Shown here piece after piece: positions 44,475-53,997 of a stretch of DNA of 64,000 nucleotides (position 1 is its first letter; each line of letters begins with the position of its first letter). Position numbers and translations under genes: made by a program. The DNA is taken from assembly GCF_009208585.1 (NCBI RefSeq), contig NZ_WFLN01000010.1, positions 124,001-188,000 of the forward strand, given 5' to 3'. Under the pieces are notes generated by a model. The model did no database searches. It saw nothing but the letters and a program-made list of their open reading frames with translations, and was not told the DNA's origin. The DNA comes from Fluviispira multicolorata. GTDB lineage: Bacteria > Bdellovibrionota_B > Oligoflexia > Silvanigrellales > Silvanigrellaceae.

Positions 44475-45116
44475 TTATTGTCCTAAACCAGTTGCTAAGA
44501 GCTTTCTTCCTTGAGGAAAAAGAACTTCAATTTTATTACGCCCACTTTCAGCCACCACAAACCCAATTCCAAAAGATTTATGATTTAGAATTTCCCCAGG
44601 TTTGAATCGTACAGAAGCCTTATACTCTTTAGCATGTGATATGTTATTTTTTTGTGCACTTAATCGAGCTTCGTATTGAGCTATATCTTCAGAAGTTCCG
44701 GCTTGCATACTCAATGGCAATTGAGCTGCAGATTTAGAGCTAACTCTTGAGTCTGAATCGTCTTTTTTTCTAACCTTTGATTTAGACTTACTTTTTTTCT
44801 TAGTGCCGCCATCCTCTCCAGTCAAACGTTTAGCTCCGGCGTCTAGGTCAAGATCTTGTTCTTCATCACGTTCCATTTCCCGAGTTCCTCCTTTTGCTAA
44901 TTCAGCCTCAGATTTGGGTGAGCGATATTGTTTTTCTGACTTACAGGTATTGCATAATACCTTATCAGGCTTATTATTTGCGCCACAAGTAACAATAGTA
45001 TGAGTTAAATTCATCTTGCAACGATTGCAGTGTGCTAAAATGTCATTTCCAACTCGAGATGAAGACTTTGACTGCGATGAAATAAAAAGTGAATTCGGAC
45101 CATCCGTAATTGCCAT
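44475..45116 (-). CDS. Zinc-ribbon, Lys/Ser-rich conserved protein
   Basis: About 213 residues from ATG 45116 (GGAGG five bases upstream; the in-frame ATG at 45137 has none). N-terminal CNRC ... CGANN ... CNTC cysteines form a zinc ribbon. The middle is charged and low-complexity (KKKSKSKSKVRKK). The C-terminal PGEILNHKSFGIGFVVAE... segment, ending in IEVLFPQGRK, resembles the small beta domain found at the end of CarD/TRCF-like and related bacterial proteins. It may bind RNA polymerase or nucleic acid; no direct evidence. Confidence 0.6.
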   Translation of the reverse strand: MAITDGPNSLFISSQSKSSSRVGNDILAHCNRCKMNLTHTIVTCGANNKPDKVLCNTCKSEKQYRSPKSEAELAKGGTREMERDEEQDLDLDAGAKRLTGEDGGTKKKSKSKSKVRKKDDSDSRVSSKSAAQLPLSMQAGTSEDIAQYEARLSAQKNNISHAKEYKASVRFKPGEILNHKSFGIGFVVAESGRNKIEVLFPQGRKLLATGLGQ

Positions 45117-45150
45117 TTTTCCTCCAAATGGATCCAACGTGAACTAAAAA

Positions 45151-46032
45151 TTAAAGAGAGAGAGCGATCTGTGCGCCCGCTGTTTGCCTGAGTGTTGTAT
45201 CATTGGAATCAGTCTTGACAAGTGTATAATAGAGACGAAGCACTGGGCCATTAAAAAAAATTCCTGTCCCCCAAAAAAATCGTGATTCTCTTGGATTGTA
45301 ACCAACACTCCCTTTAATATCAAAGAATTTATGAACTGCAACATTTAAACCACTGACCGCACTTAAAAATCCTGAGTTAGAATCAAACAGGGCATCTGCA
45401 TTTACTGTATAATAACCATCAAGAATTACAGTTGAAACACCTGCATCAAATACTGTTGGATTAAATTTATCAAACATACCATTGCTACTCAAACCAAGAA
45501 AAATCGGCCTCCCACTTGCGAGATCAATTTGATAAAATAAACCAGCTCCGATTCTATAATTTTCTTTATCCCATTTCCATTTTTCACTCAGATTTAGCTG
45601 CTGATATTCTCCTGAAACACCAATGCTCAAATTTTTTATCTGAGTCATTTGATATGCAAGTCCAAGAGTAAAGCGCCTATCTCTATTAATATCATCATTT
45701 AAAAAAGTTTCTCGCGCTCTAAAAACAGCTGCAATGGGAGTGGATGAAGAATCAAATATTCCTAATTCCATTAAATCCACTTGATTTTGCAAAGCCGCTC
45801 CACCAAAAAAATAATATTCTTTTTTTAAAGCTGGTAAAAGAGCAGGATTGGCATCAACCATTGAAGCATCACCAGGAGCAGCCGCCCCTGCTCCGCTAAG
45901 TGCAGCAAAGGTTGAAGTTGGGGACATTAATGAATAAAAAGACTTAGGTGTATCTGCAAAAGTTTGTGATTGCATAAGAAAATTGGCTAAACAACACTGG
46001 ACAAAAATAATATTCTTTAGTTTAAAAGACAT
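45151..46032 (-). CDS. Outer-membrane beta-barrel-like protein
   Basis: About 293 residues from ATG 46032 (GGAG six bases upstream). A signal peptide (KLKNIIFVQCCLANFLMQSQTFA) is followed by GAGAAAPGDASMVDANPALLP, an 'NPA' motif common in FadL/PorV-like barrels. The rest alternates polar and hydrophobic residues in beta-strand fashion (IGVSGEYQQLNLSE, FLGLSSNGMF), ending in an aliphatic TAGAQIALSL strand as expected of outer-membrane barrels. Possible transport or scaffold function. Divergent from tyrS with 47 bases between. Confidence 0.65.
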   Translation of the reverse strand: MSFKLKNIIFVQCCLANFLMQSQTFADTPKSFYSLMSPTSTFAALSGAGAAAPGDASMVDANPALLPALKKEYYFFGGAALQNQVDLMELGIFDSSSTPIAAVFRARETFLNDDINRDRRFTLGLAYQMTQIKNLSIGVSGEYQQLNLSEKWKWDKENYRIGAGLFYQIDLASGRPIFLGLSSNGMFDKFNPTVFDAGVSTVILDGYYTVNADALFDSNSGFLSAVSGLNVAVHKFFDIKGSVGYNPRESRFFWGTGIFFNGPVLRLYYTLVKTDSNDTTLRQTAGAQIALSL

Positions 46033-46079
46033 TTTGAACTCCAAAAGAGATGCTTTCCATACAGAAAGGAAAAGATATC

Positions 46080-47345
46080 ATGACGGCAAAAGATTCTCTT
46101 ATCTCAAGGCTTCGCGAGCGCGGCCTCATTGCACAAATTAGCCACGAAGAAGAATTAGAACAATTGCTTAATAAAGGAAACAAAAATGAAAAAGGATTAA
46201 CTCATGCAGCCTATTGCGGGTTTGATCCCACTGCAGCAAGCCTACATGTTGGAAATTTAGCTGCACTTATGATGCTCAGACGTGCTCAAAACGCAGGCTT
46301 GCAACCAATTGTTCTTTTTGGAGGAGCCACAGGTCTCATTGGAGATCCCACCGGCCGAACAGATATGAGACCGATGAATAGCAAAGAACAAATTGCTCAC
46401 TATGTTGAAAATTTTAAAACACTCGTCAATCAATATTTTGACCTCAATGCATCAAATGCCCCTATTTTTGTAAATAATATTGATTGGATTGGGCCAATGA
46501 GTTGGATTGACTTTTCACGCAACGTAGGGTGCCATTTCACAGTTGCTCGCTTGCTTTCTGCTGAAGTAAATAAAACACGCTTTCAAGAGGGTGGCTTGAC
46601 TTTTATGGAGCTAGGTTATCAATTACTTCAATCTTATGATTTCCTGCATCTATTTCAAAAATACAACTGCATAATCCAATTTGGAGGAGATGACCAATGG
46701 TCAAACGTTCTCGGTGGAGCCGATCTCATTCGTAGAGTTGAAAGTGGTAAAGCATTTGCCGTAACAACTCCTCTTCTTATAGGGAGTGATGGTAAAAAGT
46801 TTGGCAAAACGGCAGGAAATGCTATTTGGCTCGATGCAAAAATGACGTCACCCTATGACTTTTTTCAGTTTTTCCGCAATGTACACGATGCTGATGTAGC
46901 AAAAATGCTGAAGGTCTTTACTCTCATTGAACTAGACGAAATTGAAAAAATATTTGAGAATCCAAATATAAATGAAGTTAAAGAATTTATGGCGTTTGAA
47001 ATTACAAGAATCGTACATGGAGAAGCAGAGGCTAATAAAGCTCTTGAAACTTCAAAAACTCTTTTTACAGGCAAAAGTGGGGATCTCTCAAATGCACCTA
47101 CGACAGAAGTTTCAAAATCTGAATTAGAGGCTGGATTAGACATTTTAGCACTCCTCGTCAAATGCAAATTGTCTACAAGCCGAGGAGAAGCACGTAAACT
47201 TGTTCAAGGAAATGGCTTATATTTAAATGGTGAAAAGTTTATTAATTTTTCACATAAAATTTTAGAAAGTGATTTTCAAACAGAACAAAACACACTTGTA
47301 CTTAGAAAAGGAAAAAAAGACTATCACCTAGTCAAACTTGTATAG
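46080..47345 (+). CDS. tyrS: Tyrosyl-tRNA synthetase
   Basis: About 421 residues from ATG 46080, with AAAGGAAA upstream; the in-frame codon at 46050 has no site. Class I signature HVGN (HIGH-like) lies in GFDPTAASLHVGN, and the KMSKS equivalent is KFGKT in GSDGKKFGKTAGN. The C-terminal 80 residues are an S4 domain (LVKCKLSTSRGEARKLVQ...). Housekeeping enzyme charging tRNA-Tyr; cytosolic. Confidence 0.97.
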   Translation: MTAKDSLISRLRERGLIAQISHEEELEQLLNKGNKNEKGLTHAAYCGFDPTAASLHVGNLAALMMLRRAQNAGLQPIVLFGGATGLIGDPTGRTDMRPMNSKEQIAHYVENFKTLVNQYFDLNASNAPIFVNNIDWIGPMSWIDFSRNVGCHFTVARLLSAEVNKTRFQEGGLTFMELGYQLLQSYDFLHLFQKYNCIIQFGGDDQWSNVLGGADLIRRVESGKAFAVTTPLLIGSDGKKFGKTAGNAIWLDAKMTSPYDFFQFFRNVHDADVAKMLKVFTLIELDEIEKIFENPNINEVKEFMAFEITRIVHGEAEANKALETSKTLFTGKSGDLSNAPTTEVSKSELEAGLDILALLVKCKLSTSRGEARKLVQGNGLYLNGEKFINFSHKILESDFQTEQNTLVLRKGKKDYHLVKLV

Positions 47346-47357
47346 GTAAATACACAG

Positions 47358-48683
47358 ATGAAATTTACTAAGTATTCAAAAAGCACCTCTTTTATTTTTT
47401 TCTTGGTTTTAATAGATGGTTGTTCACTAAATATATTTAGCAATGATGATTCCGTCCCTAAAGGATATGAAAAGTTTAATTTTTCACCACTGTATAATCC
47501 AACTGAACTTATTCGTGACTCATTAGATAAAAGCATAAGTTCATTGAATGAAATAAAACCAGTTTTTAACCAAAAGACACAAACTCTTGATCAACACATT
47601 GATTATTTTATTATCGATAATAATTCTTTTAAAGAAATTCTATTGGAGCAATCATTTACTGATTTTATTTCCCAACTCCCTACTTTTCCAGATCAAGACA
47701 TTTTAAAGAGTGCTAAAAAACAAATAGTTTCTTCATTTATTATGAATGCTATACCCGAGAATTTATTCGATCAGAATTATCAAATGGACGATCTTTTCCT
47801 TTTCAAAAAATACGGTTCAAAAACAAGTGAAGATAAGACTGCAAAAGTTAAAATTATTAATTCTGATTTAAATGATATTTCTATCAATGATAATCTTGCA
47901 GTTAAAATATCGACTCGCATATATTACTCTAGAAATTTATATGAAAGCATTATATTTCCTATAATAGATGATACAATTTCTCAATCTAAATCCACTTGGG
48001 AGTTCACCTTACAATGCGCACAAGCTCAAATTACAAACGCAAAAGGTATACAATATTTGGTAAAGCCTTGGCCAAGAATTGTTATTTTACAAACCAATTC
48101 AACCTCTAACTTAACTGATAAATATATATTGATTAAAAATTCTTTAATTAAAAATTCAGTGGATGAATTTATTTTTACTCCATCAACAAGCTTTTTACAA
48201 AATACAAAAAGGCAATTTATTTTAAATGAAAATGGCTTTCCGCCTAGTAGTACAATTAACAATACATTATACGCTTTTAACATACCAAATTCTTATGGCC
48301 ACAATTACTCATATTTTCAAGATGGAATGTCAAGTTTTTTTTCGCATTTATCATCTTTAATCACTGATCAAGATCATGCTTATAACTCATACTCAAGTTG
48401 GCAAACTTTAATAAATAAATCTTATGTAGAAGTCTCACGCAAATTAAATCCAGATCATTCCATACCAGATTATAACAAAATATTATCAGTTCATTACTTA
48501 AATAAAGAAAATAATCCTGTAGATATTTCTTACTCTCAAGACTTTCAAACTGGTGGAATACACTACATAGACGTAAAGAATGTAAATAAAATTTTATTGT
48601 CTTACTCGAAAGAAAAAGACGCCAAATATCTTGGAATTTCTGAAAATTTCTTAACAAATACTTGCAATTCATTAATGAAATAG
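47358..48683 (+). CDS. Putative exported protein of unknown function
   Basis: 441 residues with a hydrophobic start ending in IDGC, a weak lipobox. The remainder is Ser/Asn/Ile-rich with no recognised domain. It contains no catalytic signature I can read; a central stretch (VKPWPRIVILQTNSTSN) and a histidine-rich HNYSYFQDG segment are notable. It starts 13 bases after tyrS and ends four bases before the convergent subtilase lipoprotein stop, so it may be functionally linked to that protease. Confidence 0.6.
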   Translation: MKFTKYSKSTSFIFFLVLIDGCSLNIFSNDDSVPKGYEKFNFSPLYNPTELIRDSLDKSISSLNEIKPVFNQKTQTLDQHIDYFIIDNNSFKEILLEQSFTDFISQLPTFPDQDILKSAKKQIVSSFIMNAIPENLFDQNYQMDDLFLFKKYGSKTSEDKTAKVKIINSDLNDISINDNLAVKISTRIYYSRNLYESIIFPIIDDTISQSKSTWEFTLQCAQAQITNAKGIQYLVKPWPRIVILQTNSTSNLTDKYILIKNSLIKNSVDEFIFTPSTSFLQNTKRQFILNENGFPPSSTINNTLYAFNIPNSYGHNYSYFQDGMSSFFSHLSSLITDQDHAYNSYSSWQTLINKSYVEVSRKLNPDHSIPDYNKILSVHYLNKENNPVDISYSQDFQTGGIHYIDVKNVNKILLSYSKEKDAKYLGISENFLTNTCNSLMK

Positions 48684-48686
48684 AAT

Positions 48687-49934
48687 TTAATGATTTAAAA
48701 GAGCAATATCATATAATTTTTTTACATCAACTCGACCATAATGTGCAATCGTTTGAGACTCATAGAAATTGTAATTCATATTTGCGCTTGAAAATAATTG
48801 CTTAAGAGTGGTATTCACATTTGAATTTGGAGTAATACCGTAGTAAATTGATAATGCAGCAACAACAAGTGGAGCGGCAAAACTCGTCCCCCCCACTGTA
48901 TCGACTTCTCCATATTTATTATTTAAATCTATCAATGCTCCTTGGGCTGTTAGATCAACTGATTTTCCATAATTTGAAGAAATAGCCCTGTTTAAATCAG
49001 TATTATGAGAGCCTACAGTAATAATATTATTTATATCATATGAAGCAGGATATACAGGAAATGAGTCTAGTTTATTTCCATCATTACCTGCAGCACAAAC
49101 AAAAATAACACCACTTTTTGCTGCATAAGCCATCACAATCTTCTCAGCCATAACAACATTATCATCTGGCTTTTGTGAGTAGGCAAAGCTTAAATTTACA
49201 ATTTTTGATCCTAATGAAACGGCTTCATCTAAAGCAACAGAAAGCTGCATGGAGCCATACTTTCTTTTATCAGGATCTTCATTATCGGAGGCAAAAGATA
49301 TTTTAACAGAATGTATTCTAGCATTCTCTGCATAAATATCATAAAAATTATTATCATATGAGTCTTTATATCCAACTAAAAGTGATGCAATATATGTTGC
49401 ATGAGAAGACCAATTAATTATATTCGTATTACCAGAAATATTTGAGCTAGACGCAAGTGCATTTTTAATGGAAGAAGTAACAGGCACAACACCAGAATCT
49501 ACAATGGCAATATCAACTGCATTCAAAGAAATATTTTTAACCTTAAGATCATTATAAACTTCATTAAATCTCGCTTCACAATAAGCTTGAGAACATCCAA
49601 AAATTTGCGTTTTAGACAAAGTATTTATTTTTATTTCTTCTCTAACTTTTTTATTATTTTCTGGAATTGAATATATATTTTTATCATATATATATTTATG
49701 ATTACCTTTTCCTATATTTGTAGATTTAACCGCAACCATATTTGGTACAGATTTATAACGATATATAACAATCTGTCCATAGCTTAACAATTCACTATCA
49801 GTCATTCCTGTTTCAATAACATAAGAACCATCTGAAGTTGTTTCTATTGTACTATTAAATGGATTAAAACTACCACAAGATGAAATCAAAGTAGAAATAG
49901 CAATTAATATTATGAATTTTTTAAAAAATTGCAT
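48687..49934 (-). CDS. Subtilisin-family (S8) serine protease lipoprotein
   Basis: About 415 residues from ATG 49934, with AAAGG seven bases upstream; an earlier ATG at 49940 is too close. The signal peptide ends in a lipobox (LISSC). The full S8 tetrad is canonical: Asp in VDIAIVDSGV, His in WSSHATYIASL, Asn in VCAAGNDGNK and Ser in GGTSFAAPLV. About 130 residues precede the catalytic core and may form a pro- or anchoring region. Secreted or surface-bound endopeptidase. It serves as an in-window reference for the degenerate tetrad of the lipoproteins at 9.4-13.2 kb. Confidence 0.92.
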   Translation of the reverse strand: MQFFKKFIILIAISTLISSCGSFNPFNSTIETTSDGSYVIETGMTDSELLSYGQIVIYRYKSVPNMVAVKSTNIGKGNHKYIYDKNIYSIPENNKKVREEIKINTLSKTQIFGCSQAYCEARFNEVYNDLKVKNISLNAVDIAIVDSGVVPVTSSIKNALASSSNISGNTNIINWSSHATYIASLLVGYKDSYDNNFYDIYAENARIHSVKISFASDNEDPDKRKYGSMQLSVALDEAVSLGSKIVNLSFAYSQKPDDNVVMAEKIVMAYAAKSGVIFVCAAGNDGNKLDSFPVYPASYDINNIITVGSHNTDLNRAISSNYGKSVDLTAQGALIDLNNKYGEVDTVGGTSFAAPLVVAALSIYYGITPNSNVNTTLKQLFSSANMNYNFYESQTIAHYGRVDVKKLYDIALLNH

Positions 49935-50042
49935 TAACATGCCTTTAATAAAAGAACACTTATTAAGACAAAATATATTTCATAAATATTAATAATAACA
50001 GTAATTATTTACTTTTAGAAAATCTGAATAAATTGCAGCATG

Positions 50043-50816
50043 TCATTTATGCAGCGTTTCTTTATCAGCTAGGTATAATTTACCGTGAGCATTTTCACGC
50101 GATTTGATATCTATAAATAAAAATTTATATATTTTTTCAGCCGCAGCCTGTGGAGTTAACATTTCGTTGTTATTAATAAGTTCTTTATATTTTTTAACAA
50201 CTTCTAAATCTGAAGACTCATTGGCGATGACATTGGAAACCATATCTGTATGAACAGTTCCTGGATGTATGGATAAACAGTTGAGCTCATCGTAGGCAAA
50301 TCTTTTTGAAAGCCACTGAAAATACATAAGACATGCGGATTTAGTTGCTCCATAGAGTTCTAAATTCGGAAAAGGATCAATTGCTGAAAGTGATGAAAGA
50401 TGAGCTATAAAGGGTGGAAAATTAGAGCCATTATCTGTATGTGACATTATAAAAGGAAGAATATCTTCAATAATTTCTGCACAAGAAAAATAATTAATGC
50501 GCATTGCTTCAGCCTGTGACTGCCAAAATAAGTGCTTTTCCATTCGATTTGTTTCACTGACCTGTAAAATTGGCATTAATCCTGCACAATGGATAAATCC
50601 AACAATAGCTTTACCGTAAATACTTTTAGAAAGCTCAGGAAATGGACTGTCTGAAATTGGATTGAGAAGATCCCACCAAACAAATACATCTTCAAACTCA
50701 CTCCGTTTTCTTCCCATGTGAACGAGTTTATAATTATTATCCTTTAATATTTTAGCCAATTCGTATCCGATACCTCGGGAAAACCCTGTTCCAATGACCC
50801 ATTTATCAGCACTCAT
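50043..50816 (-). CDS. SDR family oxidoreductase
   Basis: About 257 residues from ATG 50816 (GGAG seven bases upstream; the GTG at 50822 abuts the site). Classical SDR: GTGFSRGIG cofactor motif, the IHCAGLMP (NNAG-like) strand, LSS with catalytic Ser, YGATK with catalytic Tyr and Lys, and the IHPGTVHTDM loop typical of benzil reductase/sepiapterin reductase-like enzymes. Substrate unknown. Confidence 0.85.
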   Translation of the reverse strand: MSADKWVIGTGFSRGIGYELAKILKDNNYKLVHMGRKRSEFEDVFVWWDLLNPISDSPFPELSKSIYGKAIVGFIHCAGLMPILQVSETNRMEKHLFWQSQAEAMRINYFSCAEIIEDILPFIMSHTDNGSNFPPFIAHLSSLSAIDPFPNLELYGATKSACLMYFQWLSKRFAYDELNCLSIHPGTVHTDMVSNVIANESSDLEVVKKYKELINNNEMLTPQAAAEKIYKFLFIDIKSRENAHGKLYLADKETLHK

Positions 50817-50873
50817 TTTCACTCCTCAGTGGTACTAAGTTTCCTTAAAATGCATAAAAGCATTTAAAACTGT

Positions 50874-51011
50874 TTATGGAGAAGCATCCAATATAAGTCT
50901 ACCAGAATCAAGATAAAGAATACGATCGCTCTCGTCAGATTCAGGGTTGTCCGTCAAAAGGCTCCTTAGCATTGCGACGATTTCCTTACTTTTCGAAAAC
51001 CAAGAACACAT
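50874..51011 (-). CDS. Candidate small protein or remnant of a longer gene
   Basis: 45 codons in an intergenic stretch that is less AT-rich than its surroundings. The last residues DRILYLDSGRLILDASP resemble the end of ABC-transporter ATPases (DR-hydrophobic-DxGR/KIVLDG.P). No Shine-Dalgarno site precedes the ATG, so a gene remnant is as likely as a small gene. Confidence 0.4.
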   Translation of the reverse strand: MCSWFSKSKEIVAMLRSLLTDNPESDESDRILYLDSGRLILDASP

Positions 51012-51119
51012 AAAAATATACTTAATATCTATAAAAAAATTGTGAAATATAAAAAATTTTTAATTTTAATAAACTATCTGATGAATGATTAAAAAAGAAA
51101 ATCGATTTATATATTTGTA

Positions 51120-51160
51120 TTATCATATATTTAAAATATTTATTTTTAAATATATGATAA
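51120..51160. promoter_or_regulatory. Perfect 17-bp inverted repeat, 7-base loop
   Basis: Arms TTATCATATATTTAAAA and its exact complement are separated by TATTTAT, 166 bases before the TetR start. It could be a regulator-binding or hairpin site. It lacks a U-tract, so a terminator is less likely. Confidence 0.5.
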
Positions 51161-51325
51161 ATTTCTCTTAAAATAAATCGCTCACAAAATATCTGTTTTC
51201 TATATGATTCATATTAATTATGATTTTTAACTAAGGTATTTGCATCTAATATACCTAGATAAACTTTCTCTTAATCATTTCAAATAATCTACAATGCATT
51301 GTTTTTAATAGAAAGACTATGGAAA

Positions 51326-51961
51326 ATGACGTTATCACAATCCAAGCAAAAACATTTAAATGAGCGAAGAAACAAAAGACTCGAACGAGAAAAAAGTATC
51401 CTCACTTCAGCCACCGATCTCTTTGTCCAAAAAGGCTACGAACACTCAACAACTAAAGAAATTGCTGCTAAAGCAAACTGTGCAGAGGGGCTCTTATTCA
51501 AATATTTCCAAGGAAAAGCCAATTTACTTACAAAACTCTTAGAAAATGGTATCTATCGTGCTTCAAAAGATCTCCTCACCATACCTAAAAATACAGGCTC
51601 ACTTGAAATTACTTTATTAGACATTATGCGTTGGAGCATTGATATATTTTGGAATGAAAGAAAGACTTTTCAAATATATTATGCGCAATATTTGCAAGGT
51701 GAAATTAATTTATCGACATATAATTGCTATGAACACTTTACAAATAAACGTAAAGAAATATTTTTAAATATTGTAGTAAATGGAGTAACAGAAAATAGAC
51801 ACAGCATTGAAATATACGAAAATATTTTTATAGCAATAAATTCTTTTGCTTTATATTCTTGTGCATTTCATCCTTCTAATAACATTCAAACAAAAGAATA
51901 TATCCATGAAAAAGGTCAAGAATTTATTAATATATTATGCAAAGGGCTCAATCATTCTTAA
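51326..51961 (+). CDS. TetR-family transcriptional regulator
   Basis: About 211 residues. The N-terminal HTH is typical: ILTSATDLFVQKGYEHSTTKEIAAKANCAEGLLFKYF in order, with the 'GLLFKYF.GK' recognition helix. The C-terminal ligand domain is helical and not assigned. The ATG at 51326 is the likely start (an upstream in-frame TTG at 51299 has no ribosome site). The gene ends four bases into the convergent purH stop region. It sits next to a long perfect inverted repeat, a possible autoregulatory site. Confidence 0.88.
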   Translation: MTLSQSKQKHLNERRNKRLEREKSILTSATDLFVQKGYEHSTTKEIAAKANCAEGLLFKYFQGKANLLTKLLENGIYRASKDLLTIPKNTGSLEITLLDIMRWSIDIFWNERKTFQIYYAQYLQGEINLSTYNCYEHFTNKRKEIFLNIVVNGVTENRHSIEIYENIFIAINSFALYSCAFHPSNNIQTKEYIHEKGQEFINILCKGLNHS

Positions 51962-53616
51962 TGTTTAAAATGTCGATTTCCTGTAAAAATCATAGAAATC
52001 CCATATTCATTACAAGCCTTAATAACTTCAGAATCCTGCACACTTCCACCTGGTTGAACAATATGTTTTATACCAAATTTATTAATAATTTGAATGGAAT
52101 CTGGAAATGGGAAAAAAGCATCACTTGCTAAAATAGCATTGTCTAATGACAGTCTATTTTTACTTAAACAATTTTGAACAGCATCGACGCGATTGGTAAA
52201 TCCTCCTGCAATAGCAAGAGTCTGTTGAGAATTAGCAAGAACAATCGCATTAGAACGCACATGTTTTACAACAGTCATCCCAAGAGTCATAGCTTTGATT
52301 ATATCTGCACTTGGTTTTGTTAAAGTTGGATAAGTTATATTCTCCATATTTATTACAAAATCATTTGAACTCTGCGCTAAAAATCCACCTTGAACATGAG
52401 TGAATATTGTTTTATTCGCCAAAGGCAATGACGAATCATATGTGGCAAGGCGTAAATTCTTTTTCTTTTGTAGTAAATCCAAAGCCCCATTTTCAAAAGA
52501 AGGAGCGATAATAACTTCTAAAAATGTTTCATAAAGCTTCTTAGCAAGTTCAATGCTCACCTGTGTTGTTAAACAGACAATTCCACCAAATGGGCTCACA
52601 GGATCCGATTCAAATGCAGCAATATAAGCATCGGCAATTGATTTACTGGAAACCCCAACTCCACATGGCGTATTGTGTTTTAAAATAACAGCAACATGAT
52701 TTTCTTTAAATTCACTTACAAGCCGAATTGCGTGCTCAATATCAAGAACATTATTATAACTTAATTCTTTACCATGAAAGCATTTCATATTTGTAAGAGA
52801 ACAAACATTTTGCACATCAATATCGGATAAAGCATAAAAGGCTGCATTTTGATGTGGGTTTTCCCCATAGCGCAAAGGTTGTATTTTACATAATGATAAA
52901 CTTATACTTTCAGGCAAAGTATCTATTGCTTTTAAATTTTCCGAACGAACTGGTCCTAGTTTAGAGCTGAGTGAAAATTCAACATTTAAACTCTTGTCAA
53001 GAGTTGCAGAAATCAGTTCATCGTATGCAGCTGTTTCACGAAATGCTTTGATAGCTAATTGCTTTCTGAAAGATAAAGAAACAAAGCCATTATAAGAAGA
53101 AACATTTTCTATGAATTTTTTATAATCATTTGTATCAGACAGAATTGAAATAGATGCATGATTTTTAGCCGCAGCCCTCAGCAAACTCACACCTCCAATA
53201 TCAATATTTTCAACAAGTTCTTCTGCATTGGCACCTTTGCGCAGGACCTCTTGGAACGGATAGAGATTGCAAACAACCACGTCAAATACCTCAATCCCAT
53301 TTGCCAGCATATCTGCACGATCAGATTCAAGATATTCTCGTCCAAGAATGCCTCCAAAAATTTTTGGGTGGAGAGTTTTCACTCTTCCACCCAAAATTTC
53401 TGGAAAATTTGTAATAGAATCCACGGAATTACAAGGTAAACCAAATTCAATTATGGCCTTATAAGTGGATGAAGTTGCAACAATCTGACATCCCAGTTGA
53501 TTTAAAAAAACGCACAGTTCTTGCAGACCTGACTTATTCGATACTGAAATAAGTGCTCTACGAATTTTGATTAAATTATTTACTGGTTGAGATAAATTAG
53601 CGGAATAATGACTCAT
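51958..53616 (-). CDS. purH: Bifunctional AICAR transformylase / IMP cyclohydrolase
   Basis: About 552 residues from ATG 53616 (GAGGTG just upstream; a TTG at 53628 is less likely). N-terminal IMP cyclohydrolase: RRALISVSNKSGL, EILGGRVKTLHPKIFGGIL. C-terminal AICARFT: RYGENPHQNAAFY, KHNTPCGVGVS, DPVSPFGGIV, and the closing FTGNRHFKH. Catalyses the last two steps of purine synthesis. Cytosolic. Its leader contains overlapping hairpins (53684-53717). Confidence 0.97.
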   Translation of the reverse strand: MSHYSANLSQPVNNLIKIRRALISVSNKSGLQELCVFLNQLGCQIVATSSTYKAIIEFGLPCNSVDSITNFPEILGGRVKTLHPKIFGGILGREYLESDRADMLANGIEVFDVVVCNLYPFQEVLRKGANAEELVENIDIGGVSLLRAAAKNHASISILSDTNDYKKFIENVSSYNGFVSLSFRKQLAIKAFRETAAYDELISATLDKSLNVEFSLSSKLGPVRSENLKAIDTLPESISLSLCKIQPLRYGENPHQNAAFYALSDIDVQNVCSLTNMKCFHGKELSYNNVLDIEHAIRLVSEFKENHVAVILKHNTPCGVGVSSKSIADAYIAAFESDPVSPFGGIVCLTTQVSIELAKKLYETFLEVIIAPSFENGALDLLQKKKNLRLATYDSSLPLANKTIFTHVQGGFLAQSSNDFVINMENITYPTLTKPSADIIKAMTLGMTVVKHVRSNAIVLANSQQTLAIAGGFTNRVDAVQNCLSKNRLSLDNAILASDAFFPFPDSIQIINKFGIKHIVQPGGSVQDSEVIKACNEYGISMIFTGNRHFKH

Positions 53617-53683
53617 GGTGCACCTCAAAAAAAATCAGTTTTTTGACACTTGAAAATGTTTCATTATGACTTAGCTACAAAGA

Positions 53684-53717
53684 ATAAGTGCCCATAGGCA
53701 CACTTTTTTGCACTTAT
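53684..53717. promoter_or_regulatory. Alternative stem-loops in the purH leader
   Basis: ATAAGTGC pairs with GCACTTAT (8 bp, 18-base gap), while inside this GTGCC pairs with GGCAC around a CATA loop. The two structures share GTGC and cannot form fully at once. This is the pattern of an attenuator, or two half-sites for a regulator. It lies 68-101 bases upstream of the purH start. Confidence 0.4.
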
Positions 53718-53826
53718 AAACGCTTTTCTGATAGCATCCTAGTGAAGAAAAAGAAATATAAAATTATACTATTATCAGCCGATATCTGAATTAATTGCTA
53801 AATAAATAAGCAAAAATGGGTGTTAT

Positions 53827-53949
53827 ATGCTAAAATTATTGTCGAAATCTTTTATTTTTAAAGTAATCATAACAATCATTGCATTATTTGGTTTTGATAT
53901 CAAAGCAGAAGCTTTTTCTAAACCGACTCTGTATTACATTCATAAATGA
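53827..53949 (+). CDS. Small secreted peptide, 40 residues
   Basis: A GGGTG site precedes the ATG. Residues 1-29 form a strong signal peptide (basic start, hydrophobic VIITIIALFGF core, likely cleavage after KAEA). The mature part is only FSKPTLYYIHK. It ends 48 bases before a cNMP-binding CPBP-protease gene on the same strand. It is too short for family detection; it may be a signal peptide of a broken gene or a peptide signal. Confidence 0.45.
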   Translation: MLKLLSKSFIFKVIITIIALFGFDIKAEAFSKPTLYYIHK

Positions 53950-53997
53950 GTAGAACTTTTATAATTTCCAATTTAGAAAGATAGAAAGAAATCTAAG

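Noticed and set aside
46865..47167. 100-codon leftward frame inside tyrS
   Set aside because: It lies antisense within a conserved tRNA synthetase and has no ribosome site or homology that I can see.
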